NCBI GenBank assembly: GCA_964619535.1
Contig: CAZUEX010000003.1
Coordinates: 1 to 64,000, forward strand
DNA: 64,000 bases
Source: Leptonema sp964619535
Lineage (GTDB): Bacteria; Spirochaetota; Leptospiria; Leptospirales; Leptonemataceae
Direction of reading: 5' to 3'
The notes beneath the pieces were generated by a model. That model was given only the letters and a program-made list of their open reading frames with translations. It was not told where the DNA came from and did no database searches. Below, in pieces: positions 26,296-35,804 of this stretch; position 1 is the stretch's first letter; every line of letters starts with the position of its first letter. Made by a program: the position numbers and the translations under genes.

Positions 26296-26955
26296 ATGGT
26301 CGGCATCCTTACATTCAATCGCTTCCGTAAAGGATTCCTCTGGCAGCCGTTGCTGGTCATGGCTCTGCTTCTGCCTGCAGCACTGCAGGCCCAGCCTTTC
26401 CAGGAGGAACTGAAACGAGAGGCAGGCTTCTGGATGGGCGGTTCCTTTCCGGTTCCCGGCACAGAGATGGATGATGTGCTCGATTCCAATCTTGGTGCGG
26501 GCGGCTTTTACAGGCTGTACTGGCCCTCCCCTTTTCTACTCGAAGCCGGCTTTTCTTATGCAGCCTATAAATCCGAAACGACGCAGCAGCTGATCACCGT
26601 TCCGGTGTATGCAGCCCTGGTCTATCCGCTGCCGTGGGTACAACGCTTCAGCCTGATGGTAAAGCTGGGAGGGGGTGCCTCCTATCTCGAGGTTCGCCCT
26701 ATTAACAGGAGCGGCTGGGATCCGATGCTGTTCGGCGGGTTTGAATTTTCGATTCTCGCCGCCCGCCGATTTCGTGTTGGACTCCGTATCGATACCTACT
26801 ACATTTACGAAAGCTTTCGCTCCGAGCCCGAAGAGCTGCGCTATATTCGCCTTTTGCAGGGATCCTACGATGATCGATTCTATCAGACCAAGGAATTTGA
26901 GATCAACAATCCGGCCTTCTATAACTTTGGCCTGATGATTTCTTTTATCATTTAA
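26296..26955 (+). CDS. Predicted outer-membrane beta-barrel protein
   Basis: A 219-residue protein with a signal peptide ending LQAQ. The mature part shows regular amphipathic strands (FYRLYWPSPFLLEAGFSYAA, FSLMVKLGGGASYLEV, FRVGLRIDTYYIYESF) and ends in a strand, FGLMISFII. About eight strands would fit a small barrel. It is four bases before a lipoprotein gene and probably forms an operon with it. Function unknown. Confidence 0.65.
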   Translation: MVGILTFNRFRKGFLWQPLLVMALLLPAALQAQPFQEELKREAGFWMGGSFPVPGTEMDDVLDSNLGAGGFYRLYWPSPFLLEAGFSYAAYKSETTQQLITVPVYAALVYPLPWVQRFSLMVKLGGGASYLEVRPINRSGWDPMLFGGFEFSILAARRFRVGLRIDTYYIYESFRSEPEELRYIRLLQGSYDDRFYQTKEFEINNPAFYNFGLMISFII

Positions 26956-26958
26956 GCC

Positions 26959-28209
26959 ATGAAGAAAGTCTATTGCACAATCCTGCTTCTTCTGTTCTCG
27001 GCTATATCGGGTAGCTGCAAAAAGGGCTCCGAGGAAGCCCTGCTCAGCTATCTGATCAATAATCGCATGGTTGTCATCCTGAAGGGGACCTATGCCACCG
27101 ATTATCCCCTTGGATGGGAAGAGATTAATGGCAACTCGATCTTTGTCGATGCCGATGATCCAACCGATGTTTCCGGACTGCCTGCCTATAATGCCCTTCC
27201 CATGTTCCTCGATATAGGCGAAATTCGACTGTCCACAAAGGGCTATCTGTCCTCCCTCGGAGAGATAACAGACGAGGATGACGCTGAGGATTTCTGGGAC
27301 GTCCTGTCACCAACCCGGCAGGTGTACTGCAGCCCGACATTTGTCCTCCTCAACAATGATAATTCCTGCGTCGACGAGGGCGGCTACGTGAAGTTTGTTG
27401 AACTGTTCAACGGTCGCGGCGCTACCTATCCGTCACGGGATGTAGGGCCGGGTGCTTATCAGCATGCCGGTGTCTTTGTGCGCACCTTCTTTACCGGCTT
27501 TCAGCGACAGTCCGGCACGGCACCTGTTGACAATACCTACAAGATCAACGGCTACCGGGTGAACTGGCTTCTGGGTTATGATCCGGGGATGGATGCCACA
27601 CTGCGCAGCGTCCTGCCAAGCCAGTGGTTTCCGCTGCATCATATCACACACCCTGGAATGCAGAATTCGATGTTCATCACGGGGGATTACATCCCGCTCG
27701 GCATTGAGATTCGATTTAACATCAAAGAAAACCTTATGGCCCATGCCGTGAATCCGGCTGATGGTACCGATCCGATCACCGTTGTCGGAATCAGCGACTG
27801 GAGGAAGCCTCATGCTGCTGAAATCGACATGGGCGGGAACGTACTGACACGAGCCCGGATCTTCTATCCGGACTTTACCCGAACGGTACGTGTTTCAGGT
27901 GGCACCAAAAGTACAAGGCATTACTATGCCATCTACTATCAGGGGGAATGCATCGACAGTCTGGGCGTGAAAACCTGTGAACGCGACCTCGATCTGTTGC
28001 CTCTGGCCGCAACGCCCGTACGCAGTGGCAATGATAATCGCATGACCTACCTCATGCCAGGAAGCTATGTGATCCAGTGCCGTTACGATGCCGTGCACGA
28101 TGGTTATCCTGAAGAGGTTCGCGCTGAAAAGAACTTCGAATTGCCGGCCGGAATCGGAGAGTTTGAAATTTCATGCGTTTGTGGCGATGGCACAGACTCG
28201 TGCAATTGA
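26959..28209 (+). CDS. Large surface lipoprotein of unknown function
   Basis: A 416-residue lipoprotein with a relaxed spirochaetal lipobox, SGSC. The mature protein is rich in beta-type sequence, with cysteines in the order expected for a few disulfides, and ends CVCGDGTDSCN. A histidine-rich stretch (FPLHHITHPGMQ) lies near residue 225. It follows the barrel protein gene closely. It resembles Leptospira surface lipoproteins in style, but I cannot name the family. Confidence 0.6.
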   Translation: MKKVYCTILLLLFSAISGSCKKGSEEALLSYLINNRMVVILKGTYATDYPLGWEEINGNSIFVDADDPTDVSGLPAYNALPMFLDIGEIRLSTKGYLSSLGEITDEDDAEDFWDVLSPTRQVYCSPTFVLLNNDNSCVDEGGYVKFVELFNGRGATYPSRDVGPGAYQHAGVFVRTFFTGFQRQSGTAPVDNTYKINGYRVNWLLGYDPGMDATLRSVLPSQWFPLHHITHPGMQNSMFITGDYIPLGIEIRFNIKENLMAHAVNPADGTDPITVVGISDWRKPHAAEIDMGGNVLTRARIFYPDFTRTVRVSGGTKSTRHYYAIYYQGECIDSLGVKTCERDLDLLPLAATPVRSGNDNRMTYLMPGSYVIQCRYDAVHDGYPEEVRAEKNFELPAGIGEFEISCVCGDGTDSCN

Positions 28210-28233
28210 ACCGGCACTCTTACGATGATATGA

Positions 28234-28261
28234 GATGATCGGAGGTTGCCCTCCGACCATC
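28234..28261. terminator. Hairpin between convergent genes, probable terminator
   Basis: A 12-base stem (28234-28245 with 28250-28261, one mismatch) with loop TTGC separates the lipoprotein and thioesterase genes. No T run follows on either strand, so it may act as an mRNA end-stabiliser instead. Confidence 0.4.
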
Positions 28262-28269
28262 TGCAAACA

Positions 28270-28860
28270 TCACCGTGTCTGCACAACGGGCTTGTCTTTC
28301 TCCAGCCGCAGGCGCCTGCGAATCTCTCGTGCACGCTTTCGATTCGCTTCGATCAGTTGCAGCGATTTCTCTGTAAACTCCTCGCTGTGTTTTCCCTGAA
28401 ACATACGCCTGGTCAGGCGTTCTGGAAGAACATACCAGCTGGCACTGGAGCTAACATAGATTTCGTTGGCATCGTTGAAGATAACCGCTCGCGTATACAG
28501 TCTACGCTTTCGCACAGCGGTTAGCCAGGCCCGTACATGAAAAGACTCACCAAGAGGTGTAGCCTTATGGTAATTCATGTGCAGCTTTTCGGTCATGACC
28601 ACATGACCGACGTGAAAGCAAAGGCATCCCTGTGCTTCGTCCAGAAGGGTAGCCAGCATACCACCGTGACAGTAGCCAGGCGCTCCCTCAAAATGCTGTG
28701 CAGGCGTGTAGGAGAACCGAACTTCACCTGTCTTTTCATCGAAGGCAAAGTCCGCATGGAGCCCTTTGTCGTTCTCCTCCCCGCATCCATAGCAGTTCGG
28801 GTGGTGCCAGTCTCTTCCTGTCAGGCTGGTACCTGGAAATTGGGACTGGTTCGGATTCAT
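28270..28860 (-). CDS. PaaI-type hotdog thioesterase
   Basis: A 196-residue acyl-CoA thioesterase-like protein. The hotdog core shows GYCHGGMLATLLDEAQG, with the HGG-x8-D/E arrangement used in this superfamily, then MTEKLHMNYHKATPLGE. An N-terminal NCYGCG motif may bind metal. It is third in a run with the coiled-coil protein and prmA on the same strand. Substrate unknown. Confidence 0.85.
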   Translation of the reverse strand: MNPNQSQFPGTSLTGRDWHHPNCYGCGEENDKGLHADFAFDEKTGEVRFSYTPAQHFEGAPGYCHGGMLATLLDEAQGCLCFHVGHVVMTEKLHMNYHKATPLGESFHVRAWLTAVRKRRLYTRAVIFNDANEIYVSSSASWYVLPERLTRRMFQGKHSEEFTEKSLQLIEANRKRAREIRRRLRLEKDKPVVQTR

Positions 28861-28890
28861 ACTGTCAGGTTACGGAACAGAGATACCGGG

Positions 28891-29814
28891 TCAATTCACC
28901 CCGGCCGATTCCCGTCGCTGCAAATCCAGCAGAATCCACCCATCTTCTGTCTTCTCGTCCCTGCAATCCCACGTTGTTCCAAAGAGCTGCATGAAAGCGT
29001 CTCTGGCCTCCTGCAGGACACCCGACACAATCAGGCGATCCGTTCTCAGACGATCAATGATAGCACGATACTCGACAAAGATGTTCATCGTTATATTGGC
29101 CAGGACAAGATCGAAAGACCCTTCTACAACCTGAGGAAGCTCCCAGCCACCTTCAAGAACCTCAAACCGATCGGCAGCGATTCCGTTCTCGAGCAGATTC
29201 TCTCTGGAGGCGTTCACGGCATTTCCATCGATATCAAAGCATGTGGCATAAGCAGCGCCTTTCTTTAATGCGGCCAGGGCAAGGATGCCGGAACCACAAC
29301 CGGCATCGAGCACGGTCTTACCCTGCAGCTGCTGCTCATCAATCCACTGTACCATCATCTGTGTCGTGGCATGACGGCCGGTGCCAAAGGCCAGCCCCGG
29401 ATCAAGATAGAGTGGAATCATGCCTTCGTCGAACGTGGCCGCAAACTGTTTCTCTTTATCGGTGCCCCGATGCCAGTTGGGAATAACTCCAAAGTGAGCG
29501 GAAAGACGCAGAGGCTCATAGTGATCTTTATAGGCCTCCATGTAGTTCTGCCGATCCACAGAATTCTCGATAATATCATAGTCCTCAAAACCAATCGAAA
29601 GCAGCAGGCTCTCCAGGTCCCAGCGTCCCATGGCGTAGCCGGCCGGAAAATACACTTTGAGAACAGATCGGTCGGACCGAAGTCCTTCTTCGTAAAGGAC
29701 CTCGAAGTATCCTGTCATCTTTTCGATAATGCCATTATCGAGAAGGGGACTGACTTCCAGAGATCGTTCACGGGGGATATCAAGAATCACTTCGGTAAAA
29801 ACTTCGTCGTCCAT
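28891..29814 (-). CDS. prmA: Ribosomal protein L11 methyltransferase
   Basis: Trimethylates lysines of ribosomal protein L11. The 307-residue protein has the PrmA signature LDPGLAFGTGRHATTQ, the SAM-binding VLDAGCGSGILALAALKKGA, and LVLANI. The N-terminal substrate domain (about 120 residues) precedes it. It starts seven bases after the upstream coiled-coil gene. Confidence 0.94.
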   Translation of the reverse strand: MDDEVFTEVILDIPRERSLEVSPLLDNGIIEKMTGYFEVLYEEGLRSDRSVLKVYFPAGYAMGRWDLESLLLSIGFEDYDIIENSVDRQNYMEAYKDHYEPLRLSAHFGVIPNWHRGTDKEKQFAATFDEGMIPLYLDPGLAFGTGRHATTQMMVQWIDEQQLQGKTVLDAGCGSGILALAALKKGAAYATCFDIDGNAVNASRENLLENGIAADRFEVLEGGWELPQVVEGSFDLVLANITMNIFVEYRAIIDRLRTDRLIVSGVLQEARDAFMQLFGTTWDCRDEKTEDGWILLDLQRRESAGVN

Positions 29815-29820
29815 TCGCTG

Positions 29821-31662
29821 TTAAAAAACCTCATTCGTTGCGGATCCCTGCTGCGCCGGCTCCTCCTCTGAAGGGGTAGCAGGAGATGGTGCAGGTGAAT
29901 CCTTTGTCGATGCCTGAAAATCCTCTTCGGATAACTCAAGCACACCTCCGTAAAGGTCTCCATTTTCAAGACGCTTTCCAAGAACGTGGGCAAAGGCGTA
30001 TGTGTCGCGGATGATTTCCTTCATCTTTCTTCCATTCATGATCTTCTGCTGATCCGCTTCAAGATCCATCACAAATATATCGTCTGGATTCAATACCACA
30101 TGTCCGCCTTCTTTCATATCACGCAAGAGAACGGCCAGAAGTTTCTCTATCTTATTCATGTAGTTCTTTATGGCTACGCGCACCTCTCTTCCCGTCTTGC
30201 CCCGACGGGTCTCGAACATGGAAACCTTCTTGGCATGATCGATGTAGTTGCCCGCTTTTGCCCCTTCATCGACCGCCTTTTTGTACTCCTCATAGTCATG
30301 GTAGTAGGAGCGGAACATGTCGTAACAACCACGAATACTCTGATAGGCATCGGCCATATCCTGTTTCAGATTGACGCGAATTCCGCTCTGCACCATGGGC
30401 TCAAGCTGTAACCGATTCGTGGTAAGAATAAAGGCAAACTGATCATCAAAGAAACATAGAAGCAGGTAGGCCAGAAAAGCCTTATCGCGCAAATCGGCCA
30501 GGGCATATTCATTTTTTGGATCATACGCTGCACGCAGTTGCTCAGGAGTCCAGCGTCGATGCAGCGATAAGCCGTAATCAAAAAGCCGCTGTGCAATTTC
30601 CTGTTTCTTACGCTCTTTTTCTTTCTTTGCCTGTTCTTCGGGACTGAGTGTCTCTTCTTGCTTCTCGGCCTCTTCCTGTGGTTTCTCTGCATCCTGCTTT
30701 TCTTCGATAGCCGCCACAGGCGTCGCTGACGCACCGCCCTGTGGCATCTGAATACGCAGGTCAGGCCCAAAGCCGATCATTTCTTCAAAAAGCGGATGCC
30801 CTGGAGCTATACTCTTCATCTCGAGTCGCTGCACCAGCAACAGGATCTTCGGAAACGCCTTGTCCATCAGAAGACGCCAGCTGGCCTCGATGCCTTTCTG
30901 CTTTGCCACATACAGGTCAGAGGCCTTCTTCTCCTGCTTCTGCTGGATCATGATGCCCATCTGTATCGATTTCAGATAGCTTTCGCGATAGGGCATCAGG
31001 GCATAGAGCTTGCGCAACAGCGAATAAAGCGGCACGCGCATGGACTCAAGCGGTACCGGACGAGGATTCGCCTCGCTGTAAGAAGCCAGTAGTTCGCTCA
31101 ATTCCTGCCTGTCATAGAGAAGACGGGCCCGGTTGATAAGCTCGATGTAAAACGGATTTTTCAATTCCTTCTTCAGGGTGCGGGCCAGGTCAGCATCATT
31201 TACCAGAAGCTCGTTGCCGATAATGTTACACTCAATCAGGGCCTTGCGAAGCTCCAGACTGAAAAAGGACAGTGCAGACGGCTGCACCATGGCACTGCCA
31301 AAGGGAGTCAGGCCTGCAATAGAACAGCGGAACTTGATACCAAGTCGTGCAAAAAAGCCCGATGCTTCGCGCAGCATGGCCTCTTTGCGCTTTCGCTCAA
31401 GGGCCTGCCGTTCAAGCTCGCGGGCTCTCTGTTCCCTGTGCAGCTCCGACGGCAATTTTGTACCGGAAACGGAAGTCCGCCCTTCTCCTGAAGGCATTTT
31501 GCCCGAACGTCTCTCTTCGGCCTGCTGTTTTTTAAGGGCCTTTTCGTCGAGAACCTTGCCACCCCGGGCAGTAAAGGCACCCAGCAGACGCTTTCGTTCC
31601 TCTTCTTCGAGAGCATCGGAGCCGATAGCCTTCCGTGTTCTGTCGAACTCCATTTCGTCCAT
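29821..31662 (-). CDS. Large charged coiled-coil protein of unknown function
   Basis: A 613-residue cytoplasmic protein from the ATG at 31662 (a TTG at 31704 is in frame). The first 110 residues are highly charged. A helical domain follows, then a lysine/glutamate-rich linker near residues 320-355 (EEKQDAEKPQEEAEKQEE), then a second helical domain and an acidic, proline-containing tail. It has no signal peptide. It resembles large helical spirochaetal proteins of unassigned role. It heads the run with prmA. Confidence 0.55.
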   Translation of the reverse strand: MDEMEFDRTRKAIGSDALEEEERKRLLGAFTARGGKVLDEKALKKQQAEERRSGKMPSGEGRTSVSGTKLPSELHREQRARELERQALERKRKEAMLREASGFFARLGIKFRCSIAGLTPFGSAMVQPSALSFFSLELRKALIECNIIGNELLVNDADLARTLKKELKNPFYIELINRARLLYDRQELSELLASYSEANPRPVPLESMRVPLYSLLRKLYALMPYRESYLKSIQMGIMIQQKQEKKASDLYVAKQKGIEASWRLLMDKAFPKILLLVQRLEMKSIAPGHPLFEEMIGFGPDLRIQMPQGGASATPVAAIEEKQDAEKPQEEAEKQEETLSPEEQAKKEKERKKQEIAQRLFDYGLSLHRRWTPEQLRAAYDPKNEYALADLRDKAFLAYLLLCFFDDQFAFILTTNRLQLEPMVQSGIRVNLKQDMADAYQSIRGCYDMFRSYYHDYEEYKKAVDEGAKAGNYIDHAKKVSMFETRRGKTGREVRVAIKNYMNKIEKLLAVLLRDMKEGGHVVLNPDDIFVMDLEADQQKIMNGRKMKEIIRDTYAFAHVLGKRLENGDLYGGVLELSEEDFQASTKDSPAPSPATPSEEEPAQQGSATNEVF

Positions 31663-31719
31663 ATAATTAATATAGAATGGAGTTGTTCCCCTGCGATCAA
31701 TCAAAAATCATGACAGGGC

Positions 31720-32103
31720 ATGGCAGAAGGTAAAACCTTCGTCCCCGATCCGGAGGATTTCCGGCACCTGCTTACCACTCTCAGGTCGATCTGGCCTGAA
31801 ACAGCCACCCTGCGCGCCGTGGTGGCCTTTGGGTCACGGGTAAAGTTTGCCGAGCAGCGTCGAAACGCTGACTGGGATATCGGTGCGATTTATTCCGGTC
31901 AGCAACCACAGCTGGACGTTCCCGAAGACTGGGATCTGTTTCTCTGGTCCGAAGAAAGGTGGCAGGCTGGCTTTGCGCTTCAGGTGGAAATAGCAAAACA
32001 CGGCCTGATCCTCTATGATCCCGATCATCTTATGGAAGAGCGCTTTGCCATGATCCGCGAAAAGATCCTTCCATACTGGGGAGGCTACCTGAAGCGTTTT
32101 TGA
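31720..32103 (+). CDS. Solitary MNT-type nucleotidyltransferase domain protein
   Basis: A 127-residue protein with the minimal nucleotidyltransferase core: FGSR (37-40) followed by the DWD pair D51 and D53, which would bind metal. Such proteins usually pair with a HEPN toxin (as MNT/HEPN antitoxins, which AMPylate the toxin) or act in antibiotic modification. No HEPN gene adjoins, and the spacing between GSR and DWD lacks the usual small-residue run. It is between a divergent and a convergent housekeeping gene. Confidence 0.65.
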   Translation: MAEGKTFVPDPEDFRHLLTTLRSIWPETATLRAVVAFGSRVKFAEQRRNADWDIGAIYSGQQPQLDVPEDWDLFLWSEERWQAGFALQVEIAKHGLILYDPDHLMEERFAMIREKILPYWGGYLKRF

Positions 32104-32131
32104 GGCTGGCAACGGAACCGAATGTGACCGG

Positions 32132-34180
32132 TCATCGCCGCCGACGGCGGTTTTTCTTCTGAACAAAGGGAACAACCGTACTCTGCTGTGGCTTCTTGTC
32201 CTTTCCTTCGAGGTGCTGCATCCAGTCTCGAAGCGCTGCAGCTTTCTCAAAGTCGAGGTTCTTTGCCGCTTCCAGCATTGCATTGCGGATGACCTCGATT
32301 TTCTCTCGATTGCTGCGCGCTTTGCGCAGATCCAGTTCCTTTTCCAGCTTATCGAAACTGTGATCGTCTTCTTCGTCCAGATACCGTGGCAAGATGTCAT
32401 CGATATTCTTGCGGATGGTCTTTGGTTGAATCCCGTGTTCTTCGTTAAACTTCTGCTGCACCGACCGGCGGCGAAGCGTTTCATCAATGGCCGCCTTCAT
32501 AGAAGGTGTGATGGTATCTGCATAAAGAATGGCGCGACCTTCAGCGTTACGGGCGGCCCGGCCTATCGTCTGAATCAGGGAGCGGGCATTGCGCAAAAAT
32601 CCCTCCCTGTCCGCGTCCAGAATGGCAACAAGAGAGACCTCGGGAAGATCCAATCCTTCGCGCAACAGGTTAACGCCCACAACAACCTGGTAGATACCTT
32701 TACGCAGGTCGCGGATGATTTCCACCCGTTGCATTGTGTCGATCTCTGCATGCAGGTAGGCAACGGGAATTTCCAGCTCGCGAAGGTAATCCGTGAGATC
32801 CTCGGCCATTTTGATGGTCAGGGTTGTTACAAGCGTGCGATGATCTTTGGCCATCTGGGCACGAATCTCGGCCGTAAGATCCTCAATCTGACCGGCAACA
32901 GGCCGCACCTCAATTTCCGGATCAAGGAGACCGGTGGGACGAATCAGCTGCTCAACAACGACCTCTGAATGAGCAGATTCGTAGTCGGCCGGTGTTGCAG
33001 AGACAAAGAGAATCCTCTCTGCCTTTTCTTCAAATTCGGCAAAATTCAGAGGACGGTTATCCAGTGCTGACGGAAGCCGGAATCCAAAATCTACAAGCGT
33101 TTGCTTTCGGGCCCGGTCGCCTTCGAACATACCGCGCACCTGTGGGAGGGTTACGTGGCTTTCGTCCACAATGATCCAGAAGTCATCGGGAAAGTAGCTG
33201 AACAGGGTTGCCGGTGTTTCTCCTGCCTTTCGACCGGACAGGTGCCGCGAGTAATTCTCGATGCCATTGCAATAGCCCACCTCCTGCAGCATCTCCATGT
33301 CGTAACGGGTGCGCATTTCCAGCCGCTGTGCCTCAAGAAGCTTGTTTTTCGACTTAAGAAAGGCAACCTGCTCCTCGAGTTCTTCTTCGATGGCAGCGAT
33401 TGCTTCTTTCAGCCTTGGAGGAGAGGTAATAAAGTGCCGGGCCGGGTACAGGATAATGCGCTCCATGCGATCGAGGGTTCGTCCCGTCACAGGCTCAATA
33501 AAGGCCAGCGATTCGATTTCATCGCCGAACCATTCTACCCGCACAGCCTCCTGGCGATAGGCCGGAAAAATCTCAAGCGTATCGCCCCGGACGCGAAACG
33601 TTCCACGGGCAAAAGCAACGTCATTGCGCATATACTGAATGTGGATCAGCCTGCGCATGATTTCATTACGATCGACGGTTAACCCTCGATCAAGAATCAC
33701 CATACTATCTCGATAATCTTCAGGAGAACCCAGACCATAGATGCAGGAAACAGAAGAGACAATAACGACGTCCCGTCGCTCCAGAAGCGACGAGGTAGCC
33801 CGTAGCCTCAGACGATCGATCTCGTCATTGATACTTGCGTCCTTTTCTATATAGGTATCTGAGCCGGGTACGTAGGCCTCAGGCTGATAGTAGTCATAGT
33901 ATGAAACAAAGTATTCAACGGCATTTTCTGGAAAGAACTCGCGAAACTCTCGATACAACTGCGCGGCCAGCGTTTTGTTATGCGTCAGAACAAGGGTTGG
34001 CTTCTGCATCTTTTCAATAAACGAAGCCATGGTAAAGGTTTTACCTGAACCGGTAACACCGACAAGACAGAGTTTCTTTTTTCCGCTATTGGCCGCTTCC
34101 ACCAGACCGCGAATGGCCTCTGGCTGGTCGCCTGCGGCACTGTATTTCGATACAAGCCGAAATTTACGATCGTTGCTCAT
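32132..34180 (-). CDS. uvrB: Excinuclease ABC subunit B
   Basis: DNA damage verification in nucleotide excision repair. The 682-residue helicase-like protein has Walker A GVTGSGKTFTMA, the beta-hairpin region YVSYYDYYQPEAYVPGSDTY (damage-contacting aromatics), later helicase motifs (IGRAARNAEG), and a C-terminal UVR motif for UvrC contact. The extreme C-terminus is basic (KKNRRRRR). It lies downstream of the RsbW-like gene on the same strand. Confidence 0.97.
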   Translation of the reverse strand: MSNDRKFRLVSKYSAAGDQPEAIRGLVEAANSGKKKLCLVGVTGSGKTFTMASFIEKMQKPTLVLTHNKTLAAQLYREFREFFPENAVEYFVSYYDYYQPEAYVPGSDTYIEKDASINDEIDRLRLRATSSLLERRDVVIVSSVSCIYGLGSPEDYRDSMVILDRGLTVDRNEIMRRLIHIQYMRNDVAFARGTFRVRGDTLEIFPAYRQEAVRVEWFGDEIESLAFIEPVTGRTLDRMERIILYPARHFITSPPRLKEAIAAIEEELEEQVAFLKSKNKLLEAQRLEMRTRYDMEMLQEVGYCNGIENYSRHLSGRKAGETPATLFSYFPDDFWIIVDESHVTLPQVRGMFEGDRARKQTLVDFGFRLPSALDNRPLNFAEFEEKAERILFVSATPADYESAHSEVVVEQLIRPTGLLDPEIEVRPVAGQIEDLTAEIRAQMAKDHRTLVTTLTIKMAEDLTDYLRELEIPVAYLHAEIDTMQRVEIIRDLRKGIYQVVVGVNLLREGLDLPEVSLVAILDADREGFLRNARSLIQTIGRAARNAEGRAILYADTITPSMKAAIDETLRRRSVQQKFNEEHGIQPKTIRKNIDDILPRYLDEEDDHSFDKLEKELDLRKARSNREKIEVIRNAMLEAAKNLDFEKAAALRDWMQHLEGKDKKPQQSTVVPFVQKKNRRRRR

Positions 34181-34238
34181 TGTTATTTCCGTTCAAAAAA
34201 AGCGCCTGGGTTTGAACACGGAGGCATCCAGCCTCTCT

Positions 34239-34865
34239 TTATGTCGGGATCTTTTTTCGCGCACGAAATGTGGCCCGGCTGACGGATTCGTCAATATCGA
34301 TGTCCATATCATCAAATAGCCTGGACATGACCATCATGCCACGCATTAATGTGCGGCTGCTATCGTATTTTCCGAGTTCAATGTCACTGGCCGGCTGAGC
34401 CGGCTTTACATCGTTCACCACTTCCAGACGAAATTCTCCGGGATGATAGTCAAAACGGACGATGATGTCACCTGATGACGAATACTTGACGGCATTCTCG
34501 ATGGCTTCTACCGAGCCGATCACGATATCGATCTCCTGCTCCGACGGGACGCCCTTCTGCCGAAGAAAGGCAAGCAGCCTGGAACGAAAAAACTGAATGG
34601 GAGAATAGAAGAGCTGCCGGGGGCATGAAAACGAGCAGGAATCGGGCATGGGAGCGACCTGCGTGCTTACATAGTCCTCGGGATATTCAGCGTGCCTTTC
34701 AAACCGGCCTGCATCCAGCAGGGAATGCAAAGCCTTTCGGACTTTCTCTTCGTCTACATCGAGGGCTTCTGAATAGTGAAGCCATCGGCTGAAGTCGGCG
34801 GCCGTTCCATAGAGACCGGAGTCGCCCAGCTTCTGCAACGCTTCTTGTATGACTCCGCCGGGCAT
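34239..34865 (-). CDS. RsbW-like anti-sigma/serine kinase with extra N-terminal domain
   Basis: A 208-residue protein. The C-terminal 120 residues form a GHKL ATPase fold of the RsbW/SpoIIAB type: N-box VEAIENAVKYSSSG, then a G1-like VVNDVKP and TLMRGMMVMSRLFDDMDI. The first 90 residues are a helical domain I cannot place. Family members bind sigma factors or phosphorylate anti-sigma antagonists; neither partner is adjacent. The G1 box lacks the second glycine. It is six bases after the EamA gene. Confidence 0.65.
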   Translation of the reverse strand: MPGGVIQEALQKLGDSGLYGTAADFSRWLHYSEALDVDEEKVRKALHSLLDAGRFERHAEYPEDYVSTQVAPMPDSCSFSCPRQLFYSPIQFFRSRLLAFLRQKGVPSEQEIDIVIGSVEAIENAVKYSSSGDIIVRFDYHPGEFRLEVVNDVKPAQPASDIELGKYDSSRTLMRGMMVMSRLFDDMDIDIDESVSRATFRARKKIPT

Positions 34866-34871
34866 ATTTTA

Positions 34872-35777
34872 TCAAAGTTTACTTCGGGAAGATTTGAACG
34901 CAAGTAAAAGATTTCCCGAGAATATCAGTGCTCCCCCAAGAATTGCGATCAACGACGAAGATTCGTCCAGAAACAACAGGCCTATTGTAATGGCAATGGG
35001 TATGCGCAATCCGGACAGCACGCTTCCCGTCGTAGCATCAAGATTCTTGTAGGACAGGGTAAGGGTGTACTGCCCCAGCAGGCCACAGGCGGCAGAGATC
35101 AGCAAATATGGCCATTCGGTGCCAAACATCTGCGGAATATCCTGAAATACGAGGGGAAGGCTGAGCAAAGACCCGGTTCCAAACATCCAGAGCAAGATTA
35201 AAGACGAACTTGCAACCCTTGCAGCACCGCGCAGGGCAAGAACAGCAAAGGCCGCTGTAATTCCTGACAGGGCACCAAAGAGATCCCCTGCTACATGCGA
35301 CGGCGCCTCTGCAATAAACAGTGCATCGGAAAAGTGCATGAACAATCCAAGCATTCCCAGCAGAAGTGTAAAAAGCGTGATGCGATCGGGCTTCTCACCA
35401 AGCAAAGGACCCGACAATAATGCCACGAAAACCGGATACGTCATATTCAACACGTTGGCACGACCGGCATTACCGAACTGCACAGAAAGATAGAATGCAA
35501 AGAGGGCCACAGCGTTGAAGAATCCGCGCAAAAAGAGTACAGGAGGGACGCGAAACTTCATCCGGGTAGGATGCAGCAGAAAATAGAACAGGTAGATGAT
35601 AAAGCCTGAGAAATTCCTTACAAAAGCATAAGCAAGTGCTCCAACAGATTCATTACCGGCCACTGCAATGCCATGATAAACCGCCACAGTGGCTCCATAA
35701 AAGAAGAATGCACTGGCAACATTCAGCAATATACAGGTCGAACGCGATAAAGCAGGTTTGGAAATGGATTGACTCAT
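34872..35777 (-). CDS. EamA/DMT-family transporter
   Basis: A membrane protein of 301 residues from the ATG at 35777, with ten hydrophobic segments arranged as two EamA repeats (NAGRANVLNMTYPVFVALLSGPLLGEKP; GLRIPIAITIGLLFLDESSS). Such proteins export metabolites. The substrate cannot be told. It is first in a probable eamA, rsbW-like, uvrB run and diverges from a nitrilase gene. Confidence 0.85.
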   Translation of the reverse strand: MSQSISKPALSRSTCILLNVASAFFFYGATVAVYHGIAVAGNESVGALAYAFVRNFSGFIIYLFYFLLHPTRMKFRVPPVLFLRGFFNAVALFAFYLSVQFGNAGRANVLNMTYPVFVALLSGPLLGEKPDRITLFTLLLGMLGLFMHFSDALFIAEAPSHVAGDLFGALSGITAAFAVLALRGAARVASSSLILLWMFGTGSLLSLPLVFQDIPQMFGTEWPYLLISAACGLLGQYTLTLSYKNLDATTGSVLSGLRIPIAITIGLLFLDESSSLIAILGGALIFSGNLLLAFKSSRSKL

Positions 35778-35804
35778 GAAGCGCAAAAACCCTCTGTACT
35801 TCCT

